17,307 nt of DNA from Treponema sp. (lineage in GTDB: Bacteria; Spirochaetota; Spirochaetia; Treponematales; Breznakiellaceae): contig JAISAN010000207.1 in NCBI GenBank assembly GCA_031266635.1, positions 1 to 17,307 on the forward strand, in the 5' to 3' direction. A program made the position numbers and the translations under genes. The notes below the pieces were generated by a model. The model had not been told where the DNA came from. It saw only the letters and a program-made list of their open reading frames with translations, and searched no databases. This document shows positions 1 through 6,477 of this stretch, in pieces (the first letter of the stretch is position 1; every line of letters starts with the position of its first letter).

Positions 1-653
1 AGGGCCGCCGCGGTAATTACCCAGTTGACCCCCGCGCCGCCCGAATCTTTTAGCTCTTCCTGGGAAGACCGGGCGCCCCAGATTGTCCGTTCTTTTAATC
101 CCGCGCTTTCAAGAAGGGCTTCCAGGGCATCCAGGGCAGCGTCATCGAAACCGTCCTGGGCCGAAGCCCCCAGGATGTTGACACTTTTCCTGTCCCGCGG
201 GGGGTTGCCACTCAGGAGCTTTTTCGCGATGGCGAGGTAGGCTTCCTTCTGGCCCTGGTCGTAATAGGCCAGGCCCGTGGCGGGAAAACCAAAGGAGGGG
301 AGACCGGTCCGGCTTTCCACCAGGGAGGCGAAGCCCTTGAAGTCAAAACCGATCACCATGGGAACGGGACTGCCGATGATGGTAACGCTGGGGGCGCGGG
401 TATCCTCCAGGGCCCGCCTGATCTTTTCCAGGAGCTTTTCATCGTCCCCCATAATGGCGTCCATTTCCCGCAGCCCCGAGCTAAAGGTGGGGCTGGAACT
501 GCCGAACCACCGGGGTTCATCGTAACCCGTATAGGTACCGGTACAGCCCGAGGCGTCGTGGATGATCGTAAGGGTCCCCAGATCATGAAAAACCGAGGCA
601 ACCCCGGAATAGTCCGGAGCCAGGGGCGGTAAATTATACAACATATAACTCAT
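1..653 (-). CDS. Nitrogenase component 1-like oxidoreductase, N-terminal part (runs off left edge)
   Basis: An open reading frame starts at the ATG complementary to 651-653 and stays open for 217 codons to the window edge. It begins MSYMLYNLPPLAPDYSG. It then has a segment DASGCTGTYTGYDEPRW (single Cys at residue 37), an FGSSSPTFSSGLREMDAIMG block, and a segment IIGSPVPMVIGFDFKGFA followed by a second Rossmann-like region. This order (N-terminal Cys loop, short strand ending in G-x-P, I-G-x-D) is that of the nitrogenase component 1 superfamily (NifD/NifK, BchN/BchB, CfbD, NflD relatives). C37 is the only cysteine in the fragment, so the second and third P-cluster Cys positions seen in NifD are absent. 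That argues against a true nitrogenase and for a nitrogenase-like enzyme of unknown substrate. A weak Shine-Dalgarno (AAGGAAAG) lies just upstream. The gene is transcribed divergently from the PilZ operon. The partner subunit and any reductase would be outside the window. Confidence 0.82.
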   Translation of the reverse strand, partial: MSYMLYNLPPLAPDYSGVASVFHDLGTLTIIHDASGCTGTYTGYDEPRWFGSSSPTFSSGLREMDAIMGDDEKLLEKIRRALEDTRAPSVTIIGSPVPMVIGFDFKGFASLVESRTGLPSFGFPATGLAYYDQGQKEAYLAIAKKLLSGNPPRDRKSVNILGASAQDGFDDAALDALEALLESAGLKERTIWGARSSQEELKDSGGAGVNWVITAAA

Positions 654-669
654 GGTTCTTTCCTTAAAG

Positions 670-699
670 GTGATTTCAAAATTGCAATTTTGAAATCAC
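670..699. repeat. Perfect 30-bp palindrome
   Basis: The left half GTGATTTCAAAATTG is the exact reverse complement of the right half CAATTTTGAAATCAC, with no spacer. It lies 17-46 bp upstream of the nitrogenase-like start codon, so it would be in that gene's 5' leader or core promoter. It could be an operator for a dimeric regulator or one arm of the palindromic cluster that fills this intergenic region. Confidence 0.85.
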
Positions 700-714
700 T
701 ACCTATAAAAAATT

Positions 715-747
715 ACTTTTGCAAGGCCCTAAAGGGCCTGAAAAAGT
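715..747. repeat. Hairpin in divergent intergenic region
   Basis: ACTTTT (715-720) pairs with AAAAGT (742-747). Inside it AGGCCC (724-729) pairs with GGGCCT (734-739) around a TAAA loop. On the minus strand the stem is followed by an A/T-rich run (TAATTTTTTATAG), so it could act as a weak terminator or attenuator in the leader of the nitrogenase-like gene. It may simply be a member of the local hairpin cluster. Confidence 0.6.
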
Positions 748-750
748 ACA

Positions 751-824
751 AGAACCGGTTTTACAAGTGTGCAAAGCACACAGTGCGCATTAGCGCACAG
801 TCAATTGATTTTGAAACCGGTTCT
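751..824. repeat. Cloverleaf-like inverted repeat element
   Basis: An 11-bp outer inverted repeat, AGAACCGGTTT (751-761) and AAACCGGTTCT (814-824), encloses two perfect hairpins. These are GTGTGC-AAA-GCACAC (767-781) and GTGCGC-ATTA-GCGCAC (783-798). A short TCAATTGA palindrome follows at 801-808. The architecture (outer stem plus two internal stem-loops) resembles the element at 5569-5685, although the sequences differ. The right arm overlaps the -35 box of the PilZ operon promoter. Confidence 0.7.
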
Positions 825-839
825 ACAGTATAGTATAGT
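811..839 (+). promoter_or_regulatory. Sigma70-type promoter of the PilZ-HEAT-comEC-ksgA operon
   Basis: TTGAAA (811-816, 5 of 6 to consensus) and TATAGT (834-839, 5 of 6) are separated by exactly 17 bp. Transcription would start near 846, giving a leader of about 26 nt before the ATG at 872, with GAGGAA as ribosome binding site. An overlapping second TATAGT lies at 829-834. The -35 box is partly inside the right arm of the inverted repeat at 814-824, so a factor or cruciform there could affect initiation. Confidence 0.6.
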
Positions 840-871
840 TGTGTATAAACTCCAATTAGGGAATTGAGGAA

Positions 872-1963
872 ATGCCGTTTTTTACATTAATCGTTATTGC
901 GGTAACCTTGGGCTTGGTAGTTTTTTTTCTTTTTCGCTCCAAAAAAGAAAAACAGGGGTCCTGGATTCAGTTTTTCGCCAAGGGAAAAGACGCGGGGTTT
1001 TCTTTTAAAGAAATAGAACTCCTCCGGCGGCTGGCGGTTAAATGTAATATTGAAGAGCCCGCTTCGCTTTTTTGGTCGCAGAATCAGCTTGATATTTGTA
1101 TCCGTTCCCTGGTACGGACTCTGCGGATGTCCAGTGAAACCAACGAGACGGGGACCCAGGATTTTCTTTCCAGGCTCTACGATTTTAGAAAAAAGATCGA
1201 GATGGAAAAACCCCGGATTAAAAACGGAATCGCCAGCTCCCGGCAGATAAGCGAAGGTCAGATCCTGCGGGTTCTGGTTACCGGAACCGGGGTTTTTAAG
1301 TCTCAGGTGGTAAAAAACACCAGTCAATATTTGACCATATCCCGGCCTGTCAACACCAGAATATCCGCCGCCTTTTCCTGGAACGGCCTGAAAATCGCGG
1401 TTTATTTTTGGCGGGAAGATGACGCGGGCTATGTTTTTGACGCTGACGTACAGGACGAAGTTTTTTCCAAGGGTATTTCATCCCTGAAAATAAGCCATTC
1501 CGACGCTCTTTTCAGAACCCAAAAACGTAAATCCGTGCGGATAAAACTTCACAAGGCGGCTTTTCTGTACCTGAGAAAGGAAGGGGAAGAGCCGGGGGCT
1601 CTGGAAATAACGCCGGGGCTGAAATGTTTGCTGGAGGATCTATCCGATACCGGCTGCGCGATAACCATAGGCGGCAAAGCTGCGGAAGGGCTGGAAATAA
1701 AGGTGCAATTTGCCCTGGATAATTCCGCCGTCAGCATGAGCGGTGTTGTCCGTTCCGTTGAGTATAAAGAGGACATTAACCGTTCCATACTGCACATGGA
1801 GGCGGATCCCCTGCCTCTGGAAGTCCGGAATCAGATCCTGGGGGAGGTTTTCGGTATGCTCCCGGACGATGATGAGGAAGAGCTTCCGTTCCGGCTTTTG
1901 GACGAAGAAATGGAAGATATGGCCGCGCAAAGCGATTCCGCCGTTGATACGGTACAGGAATAG
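872..1963 (+). CDS. Membrane-anchored PilZ domain protein (c-di-GMP effector)
   Basis: The protein has 363 residues. Residues 4-21 form one N-terminal hydrophobic helix followed by a basic stretch (RSKKEK), so it is likely membrane anchored with a cytoplasmic body. Residues about 125-210 look like a YcgR-N-type beta domain. The PilZ domain follows, with the c-di-GMP binding signature RKSVR (219-223) and DLSDTG (256-261), matching the family pattern RxxxR...(D/N)xSxxG. The tail (331-363) is strongly acidic. PilZ proteins bind c-di-GMP and in spirochaetes affect motility and virulence; the specific partner here is unknown. The start is supported by GAGGAA 5 nt upstream. It is the first gene of the operon and is followed 9 nt later by the HEAT-repeat gene. 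Both key motifs are intact, so binding competence is likely; the cellular output is inference. Confidence 0.85.
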   Translation: MPFFTLIVIAVTLGLVVFFLFRSKKEKQGSWIQFFAKGKDAGFSFKEIELLRRLAVKCNIEEPASLFWSQNQLDICIRSLVRTLRMSSETNETGTQDFLSRLYDFRKKIEMEKPRIKNGIASSRQISEGQILRVLVTGTGVFKSQVVKNTSQYLTISRPVNTRISAAFSWNGLKIAVYFWREDDAGYVFDADVQDEVFSKGISSLKISHSDALFRTQKRKSVRIKLHKAAFLYLRKEGEEPGALEITPGLKCLLEDLSDTGCAITIGGKAAEGLEIKVQFALDNSAVSMSGVVRSVEYKEDINRSILHMEADPLPLEVRNQILGEVFGMLPDDDEEELPFRLLDEEMEDMAAQSDSAVDTVQE

Positions 1964-1972
1964 GAGGAAACT

Positions 1973-3184
1973 ATGGATCAAAAAAAAGGAGACAGGGCCG
2001 GCTTACGGCTGGGGGGGCTTGTTTTTATGGTATGCGCCCTGGCCCCGTTTCTGTCCGCTCAGGAAACTATTCTGGATTCCTATGAACGGAATTTTATCCG
2101 CGCCAGCCTCTCCACCAAGGCGGGCATTCTCCGGGATGCCGCTACCGATGACCGTTCGCCGGAATTTATCGGCCAGCTTTACGAATTTGCCCTGAATTTT
2201 TCCCTGGGGAATGCGGAGATTCTCCGGGGCGATCCGGATATGATCTCCCTGACGGTCCTTGCCTGCCGGGGCGCGGGAACCGCCGGATATACGGCAAGCG
2301 TGGACAGCCTCTGGAAAGTTTTTATGGCCTACCGGGATTCCCTGACCAGGGTGGAGGCCCTGGGCGCTCTGGCCCATTTGGGTAAAGGAAATATCCAGGT
2401 GGTAGAAAATTTAAATCAATTTTTGGCAAATCAAAATAATCTGTACCGTTCCGGCATGGCCCCGGATTATCCTACCCTTTCGGCCTGTATCTCCGCCCTT
2501 GCCTCGTTGGGAAACAGCGCTTCTTTTCCCGTACTGTTTTCCGCCATGATTGCCGGGTATCCAAATACCATCGGCCAGGAAGCCGCCCAGGCCCTGGGTT
2601 TGATCCAGGGGGATTATAAACAGTATCTAAGCGATGTGATCCGCAAAAATCCCCCGGCGGAAAAAATGGCGGCCTTTCGGGCAGGCATGGGTACCGATCG
2701 TTTTGGCTCCGCCGAAAAAGGGCAGCTGGCGGAGACCGCCCTTGAAGTGGGTCTGGCCCTTTCCCCGGCGGGCAGGGAAGAGGACAGCGCGGTTTCCTCC
2801 CTGCGTTATTCGGCGGTTTCCGCCCTGACCGGGCTTCAGTGGACCGAAGCCAGCCCCCTGGTGATCAAACATTTTTACCGGGTTCAGGCGGATTATCAAA
2901 ACGGGGCGGTCTCCCGGGAACGGCTCCTGGAAGCCATAAGCTGCCTGGGAGCTATGGGGAGTTCCGACGCGGCCCAGGCCCTGGCCCTGCAGCTTGGGTT
3001 CCTCAATTCTCAGACCGAACGGAGCGGTGAATTTGACGACGCCATAACTTTGGCGGTGGTTAACGCCCTGGGCGCCATTGGGGACAAATCGGCGTTTGAT
3101 TATCTATTGTATATCAGCTATCTGTCCTACCCGGAGCATATACAGGCCGCGGCCCGGGAGGCCCTTACCCAGCTCAAATGGTAG
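1973..3184 (+). CDS. Secreted/periplasmic HEAT-repeat protein
   Basis: The protein has 403 residues. Residues 1-30 form a signal peptide with basic start (DQKKGDRAGLR), hydrophobic core (LGGLVFMVCALAPFL) and an S-A-Q cleavage region. The rest is alpha-helical and consists of degenerate HEAT-like repeats: several units of the type (alignment of A, L, G) such as TRVEALGALAHLG, ISALASLGNSASFPVL, EAISCLGAMGSSDAAQAL and AVVNALGAIGDKSAFDYLL, ending in AAREALTQLKW. HEAT arrays serve as protein-binding scaffolds; no catalytic residues are apparent. A strong ribosome binding site TAGGAGGAA precedes the ATG. The 3' end overlaps the comEC-like start (ATG inside CAAATGGTAG), suggesting translational coupling. 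Its function cannot be named; a periplasmic scaffold is a reasonable inference. Confidence 0.8.
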   Translation: MDQKKGDRAGLRLGGLVFMVCALAPFLSAQETILDSYERNFIRASLSTKAGILRDAATDDRSPEFIGQLYEFALNFSLGNAEILRGDPDMISLTVLACRGAGTAGYTASVDSLWKVFMAYRDSLTRVEALGALAHLGKGNIQVVENLNQFLANQNNLYRSGMAPDYPTLSACISALASLGNSASFPVLFSAMIAGYPNTIGQEAAQALGLIQGDYKQYLSDVIRKNPPAEKMAAFRAGMGTDRFGSAEKGQLAETALEVGLALSPAGREEDSAVSSLRYSAVSALTGLQWTEASPLVIKHFYRVQADYQNGAVSRERLLEAISCLGAMGSSDAAQALALQLGFLNSQTERSGEFDDAITLAVVNALGAIGDKSAFDYLLYISYLSYPEHIQAAAREALTQLKW

Positions 3185-4698
3185 CCCGCGTTAAATTCCC
3201 TCCGGTTCTCGGCCTTGTGGCGGGCGCGGTTTTAGGCTATTACGGGTTTCATTTTATCAGGAACGGTATATCCGGTTCCGGTATCCTGGGCCTGCTTTTT
3301 TTTCTGGTTTTGCCGCTTTGTCTTTTCCGGGTCCTGGCCCGTTTTCCCGGCGAGTTTTCCGCCGCTTCCCGCCGCCGTTTTTATGTCCTGGGGGAACAAT
3401 ACATGAGCGTCTTTTCCCTGGGCCTGGTCCTGGGGCTGGGTTCCGGCGGGGCCGTGCCGCGGGGTCTCAGCCTGGGTCTGCCGGTAGAGGATATTACCGG
3501 CATTTCAGGGGTCCTTCTCGACGATCCCCGGATTCTTTCGGGGGGCCGGGGCCTGGGAACTCTTTCCCTGCGCGGCGCCGCGGGCGGGGGAGGAATCCGA
3601 AGTTCCGCCCGGGGAGAAATAAGCGTTTTTTTCCCTGACGAAACAGCGCCCCGGCTCAAGGAATTTGGCCGGAAGAGCCTTGTTTTTGTGGAAGGCAGCC
3701 TGGTCTCCGGGGATGCCGGAACTCTCTTTCCCGGCGAAAAAAATCTCCTCTTCCGGGCCTCGGCGGTGCATATTGTACAGCCATCCCCGGCGCTGGAGCA
3801 GTTCCGGACCGGTCTCAGGATGGAGATCGGCAGGCGTTTTGGCGCCGGGGCCTGGGGCGGTCTGGCCCTGGCCCTGCTTTTGGGCATCCGGGATAATCTG
3901 GATACCGGCCTGGCCGGGCTTTATCAAAACGCCGGCTGTTCCCACATCCTCGCCCTTTCGGGCATGCATCTTGCCATCATCTCCTCCCTGATCGCCTTTT
4001 GCCTGAAAAAGCCCCTGGGTTTACGGGCCGCCGCTATTGCCGGGGCCGTTTTTATCGCGCTCTATGTGTTTCTGGTGGGTTCCCAGCCCAGCCTGAACCG
4101 GGCCGCCCTTATGTATTTTTTGGGAACCCTGGCGATCCTGGGCGCGCTGCCAAGAAGACCGGGCTCCCTTTTGGGGCTGGCCTTCCTGATCCAGATTATC
4201 CTCTGGCCCGGATCGGGCCTGAGTATTTCTTTTATCCTCTCCTATTTGGCCCTGGCCGGTATTCTGGTGGTGGGGGAAGCTTTGCATGAAATATTCCGGG
4301 GGAAAATTCCCCCCCTGGTTCTCCAGCCGCTGGCCGCGTCTGTGGGGGCCTTTCTGGCCACCGCCGGGGTAACGGCGTTCTTTTTCGGCGCCCTGCGGCC
4401 TGCCGGTATTCTGGCGGGGTTCATCATCGTGCCCCTGACCAGCCTTTTTATGATCGCCTCGATGATTTGGCTTGTCCTGGACCTGCTTTTCCCCCCCCTT
4501 TCCCTGCTCCTTGGACAGGGAATATCCCTGCTGTACCTGCTCATGGACCTGCTGGTTTCCCTGGCCGCCCGGCTTCCGGGCATTTCCGTCCCCCGGCCAA
4601 TACTGGCCCTTGGACTCTCCCTGGGAGTATCGGCCCTTGTGGTCTGGCTGGGGAACCGTTTCGGGCTCCTTAAACGCCGCCTTCCCTCTTTTGTTTAA
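3178..4698 (+). CDS. comEC: ComEC/Rec2-family membrane protein lacking the C-terminal metallo-beta-lactamase domain
   Basis: The protein has 506 residues and many membrane segments. It has the ComEC layout: an N-terminal hydrophobic region (about 8-90), a soluble OB-like DUF4131 region (about 100-200), then the competence domain. The latter carries the hallmark GCSHILALSGMHLAI (253-267), the preceding LLLGIRDNLD (233-242), and GSQPSLNRAALMY (301-313). In the family this protein forms the inner-membrane channel for transforming DNA. The usual third part, a metallo-beta-lactamase-like nuclease domain that brings full-length ComEC to about 750 residues, is absent: the ORF stops about 160 residues after the competence core with no HxHxDH motif. 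The start overlaps the HEAT gene stop by 7 nt; no strong SD is seen, so translation is probably coupled. It may be an uptake channel working with a separate nuclease, or a repurposed protein. Confidence 0.85.
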   Translation: MVARVKFPPVLGLVAGAVLGYYGFHFIRNGISGSGILGLLFFLVLPLCLFRVLARFPGEFSAASRRRFYVLGEQYMSVFSLGLVLGLGSGGAVPRGLSLGLPVEDITGISGVLLDDPRILSGGRGLGTLSLRGAAGGGGIRSSARGEISVFFPDETAPRLKEFGRKSLVFVEGSLVSGDAGTLFPGEKNLLFRASAVHIVQPSPALEQFRTGLRMEIGRRFGAGAWGGLALALLLGIRDNLDTGLAGLYQNAGCSHILALSGMHLAIISSLIAFCLKKPLGLRAAAIAGAVFIALYVFLVGSQPSLNRAALMYFLGTLAILGALPRRPGSLLGLAFLIQIILWPGSGLSISFILSYLALAGILVVGEALHEIFRGKIPPLVLQPLAASVGAFLATAGVTAFFFGALRPAGILAGFIIVPLTSLFMIASMIWLVLDLLFPPLSLLLGQGISLLYLLMDLLVSLAARLPGISVPRPILALGLSLGVSALVVWLGNRFGLLKRRLPSFV

Positions 4699-4704
4699 CC
4701 GGAA

Positions 4705-4714
4705 AAGGGGGAAG
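4705..4714 (+). promoter_or_regulatory. Strong ribosome binding site with no canonical start codon in range
   Basis: AAGGGGGAAG lies 7 nt after the comEC stop. In the KsgA reading frame from 4699 to 4779 there is no ATG, GTG or TTG. The codon at the expected distance (8 nt) is ATC at 4723-4725, beginning the residues I-N-Y-D-S-A-R-E-L-K. It decides between a non-canonical KsgA start at 4723 and a poorly served ATG at 4780. Confidence 0.5.
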
Positions 4715-4779
4715 ATACGGAAATCAATTACGATTCGGCCCGGGAACTCAAAGCTTTTCTTGAAGCTCAACATCTGGGG

Positions 4780-5574
4780 ATGCGGAAAAAATTCGGTCAG
4801 AATTTTCTGATCAACCGGACGGTGCGGAGCAAACTGGTTGATGTCCTGGGGGCGGGAAAAGGCGATACGGTTTGGGAAATCGGCCCCGGTCTGGGAGCCA
4901 TGACCCGGGAATTGCTTGACCGGGGCGTGGTGGTCCGGGCCTTTGAAATTGATCCGGGTTTTATCCGGGTATTGAGGGAGCTTTTCGGCGGGGAGGCTGG
5001 TTTTTCCCTGGTGGAAGGGGACGTGCTCAAGACCTGGCGGGAAGCGGGGGAGGGGGACTACCTGCTGGGAAACCTGCCCTACAATATCGGGGCGGTTTTT
5101 CTGGCGAATCTGATTGAAGAGGGCAGGCTTTTCAGGCGGATGGTGGTAACGGTACAGAAGGAAGTGGCCCGGCGGGCCGCCGCCCTTCCGGGGTCTGCGG
5201 ATTATTCTTCCTTTTCCCTGCTCTGCGCCTCCGCCTACCGGGTAAGCCCCCTGATGACTATCCGGGGAACCTCGTTTTATCCCGCCCCCCATGTGGATTC
5301 CCAGGGGCTTTATTTTGAACGCAAAGCCGGTTCCCCGGCCTATCCGGCTGTTTTTTATCCCCTGATCCGGGCCCTCTTCGCCTCCCGGCGGAAGATGATT
5401 AAAAACAAGCTTCACCATTTTATCGCCTCCCGCAGCAGGGGAGGGGAAGACGCCGGGGCTCTTACCGGGGAAATTCTGAAGACCTGCGGCCTGGGGGGAG
5501 ATGAGCGGGCGGAGGTCCTGGATCTAAAAACCTTTGGCGATCTGGCAAAAACTCTGGAAGATCGATTACAATAG
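4780..5574 (+). CDS. ksgA: 16S rRNA (adenine1518-N6/adenine1519-N6)-dimethyltransferase KsgA/RsmA
   Basis: From the ATG at 4780 the protein has 264 residues. It dimethylates the two adjacent adenines in the 3' helix of 16S rRNA using SAM, late in small-subunit assembly. Visible motifs are KKFGQNFL (3-10), SAM motif I EIGPGLGAMT (33-42), acidic motif II (FEID, about 55-58), catalytic motif IV NLPYN (98-102) and FYPAPHVDS (166-174). All key residues are present. The frame remains open upstream and encodes a stretch (INYDSARELKAFLEAQHLG) resembling the N-terminal extension of Bacillus-type KsgA, but without ATG, GTG or TTG. The true start may therefore be the ATC at 4723, behind a strong SD; 4780 is the conservative choice. 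The stop codon lies inside the left terminal repeat of the hairpin element at 5569-5685. Confidence 0.93.
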   Translation: MRKKFGQNFLINRTVRSKLVDVLGAGKGDTVWEIGPGLGAMTRELLDRGVVVRAFEIDPGFIRVLRELFGGEAGFSLVEGDVLKTWREAGEGDYLLGNLPYNIGAVFLANLIEEGRLFRRMVVTVQKEVARRAAALPGSADYSSFSLLCASAYRVSPLMTIRGTSFYPAPHVDSQGLYFERKAGSPAYPAVFYPLIRALFASRRKMIKNKLHHFIASRSRGGEDAGALTGEILKTCGLGGDERAEVLDLKTFGDLAKTLEDRLQ

Positions 5575-5685
5575 ACTTGTTCAATAACCCGGTTGGTTAT
5601 CGAACAAGTCTTGCAAAATGCGGAGCATTTTGCTGTTTTTTAATGGTTGTTGTTCAGAAACTGAAGTTTCTGAACAACTCTATTG
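5569..5685. repeat. Multi-hairpin palindromic element with terminal inverted repeats
   Basis: The terminal arms CAATAGACTTGTTC (5569-5582) and GAACAACTCTATTG (5672-5685) are inverted repeats with one mismatch. Within them are three stems: GACTTGTTC (5574-5582) pairing with GAACAAGTC (5602-5610) around an ATAACC/GGTTAT inner stem; GCAAAATGC-GGA-GCATTTTGC (5613-5633); and the perfect 14-bp stem GTTGTTCAGAAACT (5649-5662) with AGTTTCTGAACAAC (5665-5678). The left arm can pair either locally or with the distal end, so a local three-hairpin fold competes with a cloverleaf. It starts within the last codons of ksgA. It looks like a miniature palindromic element of the kind that may be repeated elsewhere in the genome; that is inference. 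Confidence 0.7.
5613..5641 (+). terminator. Intrinsic terminator after ksgA
   Basis: The 9-bp perfect stem GCAAAATGC / GCATTTTGC with a GGA loop is followed by TG and six T residues. It sits 38 nt after the ksgA stop in the middle of the hairpin element and would end the PilZ-HEAT-comEC-ksgA transcript before yggS. Confidence 0.55.
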
Positions 5686-5766
5686 AAAATACCTGGGGCC
5701 GGCCCCCGCCCCATAGTTTTTTGGAGGTGTAATTGACGGGAACCCCGCCGCGAATCAGGATGAACT

Positions 5767-6477
5767 ATGCCGGTAACTGAAAATCTGCTGAGGATTGAGG
5801 AAAAAATACAGAGCGCCTGCGCCCGTTCCCGGAGAAACCGGGAAGAAATACGCCTCATGGGGGTTTCAAAGTTCCATAGCCGGGAGGCGGTGGAGGAAGC
5901 CTGGCAGGCGGGGCTCCGTCTCTTTGGCGAAAACAGGGTACAGGAAGCGGTTGAAAAATTTACCGGTTTTAGGGAAAGTCATGCCGGGACGGAACTGCAT
6001 TTGATCGGTTCCCTCCAGCGGAACAAGGTAAAAACAGCGGCTCCCTTTTTTAACTGTATCCAGTCGGTTGACCGGGACTCGGTAATTCATGAACTAGGGA
6101 AGACAAGCGGGGAGCGGGGAACAGCTCTGGAACTGCTGCTGGAACTCCATACCGGCGAGGAATCAAAAAGCGGTTTCCCCGGCGAAGAGAGCCTTTTCCG
6201 GGCGGTGGAAACGGCGCTTTCTTATCCCGGCCTGCGGATCCGGGGGCTTATGACTATGGCCCCCTATACCGGCAGCGAAGGACCCATCCGGAATTCTTTC
6301 CGCCGTTTGGTCAAAGTCCGGGATGTCCTGGAGGCCCGTTTCCCCCCGGATACGGATAAACGCTGTTGCTGGACCTGCCTTTCCATGGGAATGTCCGGTG
6401 ATTTTGAGATCGCCATTGAAGAAGGCTCAACCCTTTTGCGGATAGGTACGGGTATTTTCGGGGAGCGGCGGCAGTGA
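5767..6477 (+). CDS. yggS: YggS/PLPBP-family pyridoxal phosphate homeostasis protein
   Basis: The protein has 236 residues, the usual length for the family. It folds as a TIM-barrel PLP carrier that is not known to be an enzyme and buffers PLP and amino acid/keto acid pools in the cytoplasm. Diagnostic features are the PLP-binding lysine in GVSKFHS (K35), FGENRVQE (53-60), HLIGSLQRNK (78-87), GLMTMAP in the middle and LSMGMSGDFEIAI...GSTLLRIGTGIFG at the C-terminus. The usual AVSK-T-[KR] start of the motif is varied to GVSKFHS, but the lysine is kept. The ATG at 5767 has AGGA 8 nt upstream. The stop overlaps the next gene's GTG by 3 nt (GTGA), indicating one transcript with the secreted protein and the two pseudouridine synthases. 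Confidence 0.93.
   Translation: MPVTENLLRIEEKIQSACARSRRNREEIRLMGVSKFHSREAVEEAWQAGLRLFGENRVQEAVEKFTGFRESHAGTELHLIGSLQRNKVKTAAPFFNCIQSVDRDSVIHELGKTSGERGTALELLLELHTGEESKSGFPGEESLFRAVETALSYPGLRIRGLMTMAPYTGSEGPIRNSFRRLVKVRDVLEARFPPDTDKRCCWTCLSMGMSGDFEIAIEEGSTLLRIGTGIFGERRQ

Noticed and set aside
353..601. 82-residue minus-strand ORF at the left edge
   Set aside because: It is the wrong frame of the nitrogenase-like gene, whose frame is open over the whole region and gives the conserved protein.
4021..5418. 465-residue ORF on the minus strand across comEC and ksgA
   Set aside because: It is antisense to two clearly recognised genes, with Gly/Pro/Gln-rich low-complexity composition typical of a shadow of GC-rich codons and no domain.
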